This document shows positions 7,185 through 13,486 of a stretch of 16,399 nt of DNA, piece after piece (positions within the stretch are counted from its first letter, which is position 1; the number at the start of each line of letters is the position of its first letter). Made by a program: the position numbers and the translations under genes. Location: assembly GCA_900544475.1 (NCBI GenBank), contig UQVU01000028.1, positions 1-16,399 of the forward strand. Reading direction: 5' to 3'. The stretch is from an uncultured Butyricicoccus sp. Its GTDB lineage: Bacteria > Bacillota > Clostridia > Oscillospirales > Butyricicoccaceae. The notes under the pieces were generated by a model. That model saw nothing but the letters and a program-made list of their open reading frames with translations, was not told where the DNA came from and ran no database searches.

Positions 7185-7209
7185 ATAACACAAGCCGCCG
7201 CAAAGTCAA
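7182..7209 (-). promoter_or_regulatory. Promoter of the zinc ribbon-repressor-SdpI operon
   Basis: On the minus strand TTGACT (7204-7209) lies 16 nt from TATTCT (7182-7187). The -35 is near consensus and the -10 matches four of six bases, so a moderate, regulated promoter is likely. It lies about 40 bases upstream of the first start codon. Confidence 0.55.
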
Positions 7210-7246
7210 GCATTATTTTGATAAACGTCTAAATGTTTTCGGGCAC

Positions 7247-7274
7247 AAAAAAACCGCAGGTCGAAACCCGCGGT
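7247..7274 (-). terminator. Rho-independent terminator of rpsT
   Basis: On the minus strand an 8-bp stem, ACCGCGGG with CCTGCGGT (one G-U pair), closes a 6-nt loop and is followed by seven T residues. It lies just after the rpsT stop codon and before the sdpR-like operon promoter. Confidence 0.88.
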
Positions 7275-7300
7275 TCTCTGTTCACATCTCGAAACAGGAC

Positions 7301-7564
7301 TTACGCCATGCCGTTCAGCTTGGTGGTCATCTTGCTCTTCTTGTTGGATGCGTTGTTCTTGTGCAGGAGGTGCTTGGCAGCCGCCTGATCGACAGCCTTT
7401 ACGGCAGTCGTATAAGCAACAGTCGCTTCCGCCTTATCGCCGGCAGCAATAGCCGCGTCGAACTTCTTCAGGGTGGTCTTGAGCGCGCTCTTTGCCATCT
7501 GGTTGTTCATCGCCTTGACGGTGTTGACCTTGACACGCTTCTTTGCAGACTTGATGTTGGGCAT
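7301..7564 (-). CDS. rpsT: 30S ribosomal protein S20
   Basis: This 87-residue, lysine- and alanine-rich protein binds 16S rRNA in the small subunit. It has the typical N-terminus MPNIKSAKKRVKV, the central alternating helical segments, and the conserved end KAVDQAAAKHLLHKNNASNKKSKM. Length is normal for the family. AAGGAGG at 7575-7581 sets the start. It is monocistronic, with its own promoter and a strong terminator, and is divergent from gpr, an arrangement often seen in Clostridia. Confidence 0.97.
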   Translation of the reverse strand: MPNIKSAKKRVKVNTVKAMNNQMAKSALKTTLKKFDAAIAAGDKAEATVAYTTAVKAVDQAAAKHLLHKNNASNKKSKMTTKLNGMA

Positions 7565-7606
7565 TCTGAAAACACCTCCTTCGTTTTACTATTTGTCAGT
7601 GCTTCT

Positions 7607-7635
7607 ATTCTAACATCGTTCCCGTAAAATTGCAA
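7607..7635 (-). promoter_or_regulatory. Sigma-A promoter of rpsT
   Basis: On the minus strand TTGCAA (7630-7635) and TAGAAT (7607-7612) are 17 nt apart. It lies about 45 bases upstream of the start codon and fits a strong growth-linked promoter. Confidence 0.7.
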
Positions 7636-7652
7636 GCATTTTTTCAGGAAAA

Positions 7653-7682
7653 TACATATTTTTTTTGAATGGCCGCATACTG
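7653..7682 (+). promoter_or_regulatory. Possible sigma-G promoter of gpr
   Basis: CATACTG (7676-7682) resembles the CATACTA-type -10 box of forespore sigma-G, and TACATA (7653-7658) lies 17 nt upstream as a loose -35. gpr is a known forespore gene in Bacillus, which supports the reading. The match is partial and unscored. Confidence 0.4.
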
Positions 7683-7702
7683 CTCAAAAAGGAGGGAATT
7701 TT

Positions 7703-8587
7703 ATGGCATTCCGCACCGATCTTGCGGTCGAGCTTCTGGAAAATCTGCGCGAAAGCGGTAAAATCGAGGGCGTGACCGAAACCGAGTACGAGCGAGAGGG
7801 ACTGCATATCCATGAGGCGGAGATAACGGGCGAGGACGCGGCAAGGCGGCTCGGACGCAGCTGCGGACGGTATGTTACGCTGTCGCTTGCGGCGCTCACG
7901 GCCCGCGAGGAGGAAGCCTTTCCGCGCTCGGTCCGCGTGCTTGCCGCGCTCATCCGCACGCTGCTGCCGCCGCTTCCGAAGGACGCGCCCGTGCTTGTCG
8001 CGGGACTCGGCAGCCGCGCGGTCACGCCGGACGCCGTCGGGCCGAAGGTTTGCGACCACGTGATTGCGACGCGCCACCTCATTACCCGCTCGCCCGAATA
8101 TTTCGCCGCGTGGCGGCCGGTCTGTGCGCTCGCGCCTGGCGTTCTCGGGCAGACGGGCGTCGAGGCGAACGAGGTCATTCGCGGCGTTCTCGACCGCGTG
8201 CGCCCCGGGGCGGTCATCGCCGTCGATGCACTCGCCGCCGGGCGGCTCAGCCGCCTTGTGCGCACGGTGCAGCTGACCGACACCGGCATCGTGCCCGGCT
8301 CGGGCGTCGGCAATGCACGCGCGGCGCTGAACGAGCAGGCCCTCGGTGTGCCGGTGCTTGCGGTCGGCGTGCCCACGGTCGCGGACGGCGGCTCGATCGC
8401 GCACGAAATCGCCTGCCAGCTCGGCGGCGCCGCGTGCGAAGCGCTTGACGACCTCTCGCAGCCGTTCATCATCACCACGCGCGACATCGACCGTGAGGTT
8501 GCGGACACCGCACGCCTCATCGGGTATGCGGTCAATATGGCGCTTCAGGGACTTTCGGTCGAGGACATCGACCTCTACCTCAGCTGA
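7703..8587 (+). CDS. gpr: Germination protease GPR (spore endopeptidase)
   Basis: GPR, peptidase family A25, degrades the DNA-protecting small acid-soluble proteins in the spore core at germination. It is made in the forespore as a zymogen and removes its own N-terminal peptide; the FRTDLAVE start (3-10) is the processing-site region. Two Asp residues proposed as catalytic in the Bacillus enzyme correspond to Asp110 in GLGSRAVTPDAVGP (101-114) and Asp175 in VIAVDALAAG (171-180). The later LTDTGIVPGSGVGNAR (about 191-206) is also conserved. At 294 residues it is shorter than Bacillus GPR (about 370) but normal for Clostridia. The start at 7703 follows AAAAAGGAGGG (7686-7695). spoIIP follows after 60 bases. 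Confidence 0.95.
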   Translation: MAFRTDLAVELLENLRESGKIEGVTETEYEREGLHIHEAEITGEDAARRLGRSCGRYVTLSLAALTAREEEAFPRSVRVLAALIRTLLPPLPKDAPVLVAGLGSRAVTPDAVGPKVCDHVIATRHLITRSPEYFAAWRPVCALAPGVLGQTGVEANEVIRGVLDRVRPGAVIAVDALAAGRLSRLVRTVQLTDTGIVPGSGVGNARAALNEQALGVPVLAVGVPTVADGGSIAHEIACQLGGAACEALDDLSQPFIITTRDIDREVADTARLIGYAVNMALQGLSVEDIDLYLS

Positions 8588-8647
8588 CATACCCGCTCCC
8601 CTGTCCGCATATGCTGAACCAAACAGGCTTTCGGGAGGGCGGACAAC

Positions 8648-9703
8648 ATGAAACGACGCAGAAAAAACGGGCGGCGGAACGGCATTCGACCTGCGGCGCT
8701 CAGTGCGCTGGCGGCGGCGTGCGTGCTGCTCGCGGCGGCGCACTTTGGCTGCGACATCAGCGCCGAGGCGGCGCTCTCCCGGCTCGCGCACAGCCGCGCG
8801 TTCCTCTCCTGCATGACCGCGCTTGAGTTCGGCGTGCGGGCGGACACAGCCGAGGTCTACGTGCCCCGGACGGCTGCGGCGGCGCGTGACGAGAACGCCG
8901 AAGCACCACAGAGCGAAAGCGTCTACGTTCCGGCAGCGCCCCAAAACACCGCGCCCGTGCTCTCTGCGGCGGACAAGGCCGCGACCCTCACCATCAACAA
9001 CGACACGGACTACGAGGTGGACGTTGCCGCGTGTCTTGCCGAGGACACCCATATCCGCGCCGAGGGCGAGGGGCCGCAGGTGCTCGTGTTCCATACCCAC
9101 GCAAGCGAAAGCTACACGCCGGACGCGGCCTTTCCCTACACGCCGACCGAGCCGGAGCGCACGACCGACACACGCTATAACGTTGTCCGGGTGGGCGATG
9201 AGCTGTGCAGCGCACTCGAGGAGCGCGGCATCGAAACCGTGCATCTTCGCTCTCTTTTCGACACGCCGACCTACGCCGGGTCGTATGACCGTTCGCTCGA
9301 AGCGATCGAGCAGGCGCTTGCCGAGTACCCGTCGGTCAAGGTCGTCATCGACCTGCACCGCGACTCCATCCTGACAGACGAGGGCGTTGCCTACCGCACC
9401 TCCTGCACGATAGACGGCACGGAGACCGCGCAGCTGATGTTCGTTGTCGGCACGGACGCGGGCGGTCTTTACCACCCGGACTGGCGCGAAAACCTGAGCT
9501 TCGCGTCCACGCTCCAGTACGCGCTCAACCGCGCGTATCCCTCGCTCATGCGTCCGCTCAACCTGCGCACGCAGCGCTTCGACCAGCACGCAAGTCCCGG
9601 CTCGCTGCTCATCGAGGTCGGCTCCTCCGGCAACACGCTCCCCGAGGCGCTTTCCGCCGTGCGCCTGTTTGCGGACGTTCTCGCGGACGAAATGACCGGC
9701 TGA
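8648..9703 (+). CDS. spoIIP: Stage II sporulation protein P, cell-wall amidase/endopeptidase
   Basis: SpoIIP works with SpoIID and SpoIIM to strip septal peptidoglycan so the mother cell can engulf the forespore; it cleaves amide and peptide cross-links. The 351-residue protein has a basic N-terminus and one membrane anchor (about 16-34), a low-complexity linker, then the catalytic domain from about residue 143. Conserved points are VLVFHTHASESY (145-156; His149, His151, Glu154), VIDLHRDS (233-240), QRFDQHASPGS (309-319) and LIEVGSSGNT (321-330; Glu323). GGGAGGG at 8633-8639 sets the start. The 60-base gap after gpr contains CATATGCT (8608-8615) with an ATA element upstream, a faint sigma-E-like promoter. 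The protein is complete. Confidence 0.94.
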   Translation: MKRRRKNGRRNGIRPAALSALAAACVLLAAAHFGCDISAEAALSRLAHSRAFLSCMTALEFGVRADTAEVYVPRTAAAARDENAEAPQSESVYVPAAPQNTAPVLSAADKAATLTINNDTDYEVDVAACLAEDTHIRAEGEGPQVLVFHTHASESYTPDAAFPYTPTEPERTTDTRYNVVRVGDELCSALEERGIETVHLRSLFDTPTYAGSYDRSLEAIEQALAEYPSVKVVIDLHRDSILTDEGVAYRTSCTIDGTETAQLMFVVGTDAGGLYHPDWRENLSFASTLQYALNRAYPSLMRPLNLRTQRFDQHASPGSLLIEVGSSGNTLPEALSAVRLFADVLADEMTG

Positions 9704-9723
9704 CCGCGCATAATCTCCCGCCG

Positions 9724-9746
9724 CCCCGGAAACACTCTTTCCGGGG
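9724..9746 (+). promoter_or_regulatory. Hairpin covering the gerA-like ribosome-binding site
   Basis: CCCCGGAAA (9724-9732) pairs perfectly with TTTCCGGGG (9738-9746) around a 5-nt loop. The right arm contains most of the Shine-Dalgarno sequence GGGGTGA (9743-9749), only a few bases before the ATG at 9754. There is no T-run after it, so masking of translation start fits better than termination, though weak termination after spoIIP is not excluded. Confidence 0.55.
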
Positions 9747-9753
9747 TGACTTT

Positions 9754-11202
9754 ATGCAGAAAATCACATTTACTTCCGACCTCGACGCGAATACCGCGCT
9801 CATGCGGTCGATTTTCGAGGGCGACGATACGTTCATCGTGCGAAAGGTGCAGGGAAACGGCGGTCTGCGGTGCGCGATGTTTTTCTTTGACGGCATGGTG
9901 GACTCGCACGTGATAAACGAAAGTCTGGTGCGGCCGATCCTGCTGTCGCGGGCCGCGCGTTTATCGGCGGACGCGCTCGCTGTGCGCGTTTTACAGGCGG
10001 ACGACTGCCGGGTCGAGCCGGACACCGACAAGGCGCTCACCGCCTTTCTCTACGGCGACACGCTCGTTCTCACCGAGGGGGACGCGCGTCCGCTCATCGT
10101 CAACACCAAAGGCTTCGCCAGGCGTTCGCCGGACGAGCCGGAGAACGAACGGGTGCTGTCCGGTCCGCGCGAGGGCTTTACCGAGTGCTTCATGCCCAAT
10201 CTCGCGCTCATCCGCCGCCGGGTACGCGATACGCGGCTCAAATTCACCTTTCTGCGCGTCGGCGACCGCACGAACACCTCGGTCTGCCTATGCTATCTCG
10301 ACGGTCTGTGCCCCGAGGAGCTTGTCCGCGAAATGCAGGACAGGCTCGGCGCTCTGACGCTCGACAGCGTGCTCGACGCGAACTATATCGCGGAATGCCT
10401 GCGCGAGCATCGCTGGTCGCCGTTCCCGACCCTCGGCACGACCGAGCGCCCGGATGTCGCGGCGTCACGGCTGCTCGAAGGGCGGTGCGCCCTTGTCGTG
10501 GACGGCAGTCCGGTCGTGCTGACCGCGCCGCATCTGCTTCAGGAATGCTTCCAGTCGAACGACGACTACTATATCCGCTATCTTCAGGCGAACGTGTCGC
10601 GCGTGCTGCGGACGCTCGGCTTTTTCTGCTCGGTGACTATACCGGCGGTCTACACCGCCCTGCTGCTCTACCACCGCGAGCTGGTGCCGGCGCGGCTGCT
10701 GTTCGCGGTCACGGCGGCGCAGAGAGGCGTTCCCCTGCCGGTCGGGTGGGAAGTTCTGCTGCTGCTCATCGTGCTTGAGGTGCTGCGCGAGGCCGGCGCA
10801 CGCACGCCCGGCGCGATGGGGCAGACCATGAGCATCGTGGGCGGTCTGGTGCTCGGACAGGCGGCGGTCTCCGCGCGGTTTTCCGCCGCGCCCACGGTCA
10901 TCGTTGTCGCGGTGGCAGGCGTGACCGGCCTGATGGCACCGCGCTTGCAGGCGGCCGCGCTCTGGCTGCGTTTTCTCCTGCTCGGGGCGGCGGCAGCCGG
11001 CGGACTTTACGGCGTGGGACTCATGCTGTCGCTGACGACGGCGCTTCTCTGCCGCATGACCTCGTGCGGCGTGCCCTATCTCGTGAACCTCGTGCCCCGC
11101 GTCCGCGCCGACACCGAGGACACATGGCTGCGCGTACCGTGGTACCGGATGAAATACGACCGGTTCCGCTTTTTCCGCACCGCCGGGAGGGACAGAGAAT
11201 GA
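9754..11202 (+). CDS. GerA-family spore germination protein, A subunit
   Basis: This 482-residue protein matches the A subunit of nutrient germination receptors (GerAA, GerKA, SpoVAF), which sit in the inner spore membrane. The N-terminal soluble half (1-285) carries GPREGFTE (137-144), the usual SPREGFTE-type family motif. The C-terminal half has about four to five membrane segments (roughly 286-306, 328-345, 358-374, 378-397, 403-432), with REAGARTP (345-352) and GAMGQTMSIVGG (353-364) between them. Length is near the family norm (about 480-500). It starts behind a hairpin that masks its ribosome-binding site, and its stop overlaps the next start as ATGA. Which germinant or channel role it serves cannot be told. 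Confidence 0.92.
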   Translation: MQKITFTSDLDANTALMRSIFEGDDTFIVRKVQGNGGLRCAMFFFDGMVDSHVINESLVRPILLSRAARLSADALAVRVLQADDCRVEPDTDKALTAFLYGDTLVLTEGDARPLIVNTKGFARRSPDEPENERVLSGPREGFTECFMPNLALIRRRVRDTRLKFTFLRVGDRTNTSVCLCYLDGLCPEELVREMQDRLGALTLDSVLDANYIAECLREHRWSPFPTLGTTERPDVAASRLLEGRCALVVDGSPVVLTAPHLLQECFQSNDDYYIRYLQANVSRVLRTLGFFCSVTIPAVYTALLLYHRELVPARLLFAVTAAQRGVPLPVGWEVLLLLIVLEVLREAGARTPGAMGQTMSIVGGLVLGQAAVSARFSAAPTVIVVAVAGVTGLMAPRLQAAALWLRFLLLGAAAAGGLYGVGLMLSLTTALLCRMTSCGVPYLVNLVPRVRADTEDTWLRVPWYRMKYDRFRFFRTAGRDRE

Positions 11203-11828
11203 GAAAACCGCTGCTTTTTCTGCCGCTTCTGCTGCTCTGCGGCTGCGCGCGTGAGCCTTCGCCCGTAACGGCGTTCGCCCTCGACCGGGACGGCGCGTCG
11301 TACCGTCTGACCGCCGAAGTCGTGCGGCAGGACGACCCCGAGGACACCGCCGCGCCCAGCTATATCGAAGCCGAGGGCGAGGACTTTCCCTCGATGCTGC
11401 ACGCGCTCGAAAGCGTGCTGCCGGGTGAGATGTACCTGTCGCACGCGCAGGTGCTGCTGCTGAGCGAGGACGCGGCGGCAGACGACCTTATGCCCCTCGC
11501 GGAATACCTCTGCCGCCATAACGGCATCCGGCTGAGCCTCCGGTGCGCAGTCGTGCGCGGCGGCGCGGCGGACGAGCTGCTCCGAAACGATGACGAGGTT
11601 TACGCGCTGAGCGACCTGCTCGACCGCTCGGCGGAGGCCGGAACGCTGCCCGATATGCCGCTCAGCCGCGTCACCGAGGCGCTTCTCACGGACGGCACGG
11701 CCATTCTTCCCTCGCTTTCGCTCGACCGCTTCGGTCAGACCGCCCCGGCCGGTACGGCGGTGCTCGCCGAGGGAAAGCTGCGCTGTTTTCTGGACGGCGG
11801 CTCGATTGGAGGCGAACGCTTTGGCTGA
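11199..11828 (+). CDS. Ger(x)C-type germination lipoprotein, half length
   Basis: This 209-residue lipoprotein corresponds to the N-terminal domain of the C subunit of GerA-type receptors. The signal peptide RKPLLFLPLLLLCGC ends in lipobox LCGC with Cys16 as the lipid site. The segment from about residue 63 to 128, FPSMLHALESVLPGEMYLSHAQVLLLSED followed by the GIRLSLRCAVVRG strand, is the recognisable Ger(x)C part. Typical members are about 350-400 residues, so the C-terminal domain is absent. The start at 11199 overlaps the A gene stop (ATGA) and has GGGAGGG at 11185-11191. It overlaps the B gene by 8 bases, which argues that the short form is a stable gene and not a recent nonsense mutation. 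Confidence 0.75.
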   Translation: MRKPLLFLPLLLLCGCAREPSPVTAFALDRDGASYRLTAEVVRQDDPEDTAAPSYIEAEGEDFPSMLHALESVLPGEMYLSHAQVLLLSEDAAADDLMPLAEYLCRHNGIRLSLRCAVVRGGAADELLRNDDEVYALSDLLDRSAEAGTLPDMPLSRVTEALLTDGTAILPSLSLDRFGQTAPAGTAVLAEGKLRCFLDGGSIGGERFG

Positions 11829-12630
11829 CCGCATTTTTCCGCGCTGGTGTGCATCGCTGTTCGCGCTCCTGCCACTCTGCGAGGTGCTCTACCTCCCGGC
11901 TGGGCCGCAGTCCCTGTACGCGGCGACGCTCGCCTGTGCGCTGGCAGGACTGCTTTCCGCCGGGGCGGCGCGGCTGTCCGGCCTTGCCTCTAACCGCGCC
12001 GTGCAGGTTCTCCTTGCCCTCGCGGCGGTCTTTCCGCTTATTGCCTCGCTCTCGCGCATGAGCGATTTTCTTCGCGGCACGGTTTTCCCGCGCGTTCCGC
12101 TCTGGGTGCTGTGCCTTGCGCTCACCGTCTGCGCTCTTGCGCACGCGCTGACCGGACTTTCCGCCTGCGCGATGTGGGCGCTGCCTGCGGTGTGCATCGC
12201 GGGAGCGGTCGCGGCGCTCTCCTTTGTCCTCACCGCCGGGGAGATGCAGCTGTCGCGCCTTGCCGCGCCGACCGCCGCCTTTCTGCCGCAGTTTTGGGCG
12301 CTGCTGCGGCTTCTCCTGCCCTCGGCGCTCATTCTGGCGTTGTCGCTCGGAGACAGCCGTCTTGCCGGGGCGGCCTCGCGCGGACTCACGGCAGGCGGCG
12401 CGGTGCTGGCGCTGCTGTCGCTGCGCTCGGTGCTGCTGCTTGGCGAGCACACTGCCGCGCTTCTCCCCTATCCGAACTTCTCCGCTGCGGGACTTGCCGC
12501 GCTCGGCAACTTCGCCCGTCACGGCGAGGTGTTCTTCGCGGTGCCGCTCATTCTGTGCGAAACCGGACGCTGCGCCGCCCTGCTCTGCGTAATCCTGCGC
12601 ATTCTGCCGCGCAGACAGACAGACGGCTGA
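11821..12630 (+). CDS. GerAB-like germination membrane protein, short, TTG start
   Basis: This highly hydrophobic 269-residue protein has around eight predicted membrane segments and is placed as the B subunit by position after the A and C genes. The C-terminal YPNFSAAGLAALGNFARHGEVFFAVPLIL resembles the GerAB segment that runs from a YP motif into the GNF-x-x-R-x-E helix. Known B subunits are about 360 residues with ten segments and belong to the APC transporter superfamily, so this one is shorter and diverged. The start is taken as TTG at 11821, 8 nt after GGAGG (11808-11812); an earlier in-frame TTG at 11806 overlaps that ribosome-binding site. It overlaps the lipoprotein gene by 8 bases. 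The assignment rests mostly on context. Confidence 0.68.
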   Translation: MADRIFPRWCASLFALLPLCEVLYLPAGPQSLYAATLACALAGLLSAGAARLSGLASNRAVQVLLALAAVFPLIASLSRMSDFLRGTVFPRVPLWVLCLALTVCALAHALTGLSACAMWALPAVCIAGAVAALSFVLTAGEMQLSRLAAPTAAFLPQFWALLRLLLPSALILALSLGDSRLAGAASRGLTAGGAVLALLSLRSVLLLGEHTAALLPYPNFSAAGLAALGNFARHGEVFFAVPLILCETGRCAALLCVILRILPRRQTDG

Positions 12631-12631
12631 C

Positions 12632-12660
12632 TTGTTTTCCGGTGCGCATTCTGCTATAAT
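12632..12660 (+). promoter_or_regulatory. Extended -10 sigma-A promoter of the ArsC/Spx-like gene
   Basis: TTGTTT (12632-12637) lies 17 nt before a perfect TATAAT (12655-12660) that is preceded by TGC, an extended -10. It begins two bases after the gerB-like stop codon, so this gene is transcribed apart from the sporulation block. Confidence 0.75.
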
Positions 12661-12688
12661 GCAGTCAGCAAGCCAAAGGAGAACGAGC

Positions 12689-13024
12689 ATGAATATTCAG
12701 ATTTTCGGTAAAAACAAATGTTTCGACACCAAAAAGGCGCAGCGTTGGTTCAAGGAGCGCGGCATTAAATTTCAGATGATCGACCTTGCCCAGAAGGGCA
12801 TGAGCCGGGGCGAGCTTGACAGCGTGCTGAAGGCTGTCGGCGGACTTGACGCGCTCATCGACGAGAAGAGCCGCGGCTATGCCTCGCTCGCGTATCTCGC
12901 CTACGACGAGGACAAGAGGGAGAAGCTACTCGAGGACGGCACGCTGATGAAAACGCCGGTGGTGCGCAACGGCCGTCAGGCGACGGTCGGGTACTGCCCA
13001 AGCGTCTGGGAAACGTGGGAATAA
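12689..13024 (+). CDS. ArsC/Spx-family thioredoxin-fold protein, single active-site Cys
   Basis: This 111-residue cytosolic protein has the arsenate reductase (ArsC)/Spx fold. The N-terminal strand IQIFGKNKC leads to CFDTKKAQRWFKERGIKF (from residue 11), where the redox motif is CxxT, not the CxxC of Spx. The later LMKTPVVRNGRQATVGY (about 86-102) is the family's cis-Pro region. A second Cys is at 103 (GYCPSVWE) and could act as a resolving residue, though that is inference. The start at 12689 follows AAAGGAG. Members of this branch are usually annotated as ArsC-family proteins without a proven reaction; no ars genes are nearby, so arsenate reduction is not supported. It has its own promoter and is monocistronic. 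Confidence 0.82.
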   Translation: MNIQIFGKNKCFDTKKAQRWFKERGIKFQMIDLAQKGMSRGELDSVLKAVGGLDALIDEKSRGYASLAYLAYDEDKREKLLEDGTLMKTPVVRNGRQATVGYCPSVWETWE

Positions 13025-13029
13025 TTGTT

Positions 13030-13417
13030 GCCGTCAGCAGACCGCCGATACAATCGTGACCGTCAGCTGACGGTAAAGGCTCCGCCGATACGGCGGTGCG
13101 CCGCCGGAGGCGAAACCCTGCCCTCGGAGGGATTGTAATTGCCGCCTTCGGCGGCAAGGAGTTTCGCACGCTGCGGCGTGCGGGGACGCGCCCCTCCCGG
13201 GGCGAGGGGCAAAAGGGGATAGGACACCAAGGTTTCCTATCCCCTCTTGCGACTCCCCAACTTTCCTTTGCGCCGCTCAGCGTAGCTTCGCGGCGAAGCG
13301 GGGGACGCGAGGGATATGGCACGCCCCGGACAGTACGGTGATGGTTAGCTTCTCTGTGCAGCACCGGCTGCTTTTGCCGGTTTGCCGCGCATGACAGTGC
13401 GCGGCCGGATGGTGCTG
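13030..13417. repeat. Composite array of GC-rich palindromes, likely interspersed repeats
   Basis: The 460-base gap between the ArsC-like gene and dnaJ is packed with stems. They include CCGTCAGCTGACGG (13060-13073), 13082-13096, TTGCCGCC/GGCGGCAA (13139-13157, TTC loop), CGCACGC/GCGTGCG (13165-13182), 13188-13203, a 16-bp stem with one mismatch (13209-13250), GCTTCGC/GCGAAGC (13285-13299), and CAGCACC/GGTGCTG (13359-13365 with 13411-13417) enclosing CCGCGCA/TGCGCGG. GCGAAAC (13110-13116) also pairs with GTTTCGC (13161-13167) around two hairpins. Words such as CCGTCAGC and CCGCCGATAC occur twice. No reading frame here has a ribosome-binding site or protein-like composition. It may be repeat DNA or a structured RNA; copy number elsewhere is unknown. 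Confidence 0.55.
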
Positions 13418-13446
13418 ATGAGTTGAATTTTCCTCTTTATGCAAAA

Positions 13447-13486
13447 AGAGTGCAGATGGTTTTGTTCATCTGCACTCTCTTTTTTT
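13447..13486. terminator. Bidirectional terminator between the ArsC-like gene and dnaJ
   Basis: A perfect 12-bp stem, AGAGTGCAGATG (13447-13458) with CATCTGCACTCT (13467-13478), has an 8-nt loop. Seven T residues follow on the plus strand, and the A-run on the left gives a T-run on the minus strand. The plus-strand T-run overlaps the dnaJ stop codon. Confidence 0.9.

Noticed and set aside
7610..9589. A 659-codon minus-strand frame opposite gpr and spoIIP
   Set aside because: It is a composition shadow of two well-recognised genes, is Arg-rich and lacks domain-like sequence, and it crosses the gpr-spoIIP junction and the rpsT promoter.
13096..13341. An 81-codon plus-strand frame in the palindrome cluster
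   Set aside because: Its composition is Arg/Gly/Pro-rich, it lies inside stacked hairpins, and it has no ribosome-binding site. It is probably incidental to repeat DNA.
13356..13420. A tRNA-like or cloverleaf fold
   Set aside because: The outer stem has 7 bp, but the inner hairpins compete with it for the same bases. There is no T-psi-C or anticodon arm signature and no CCA context.
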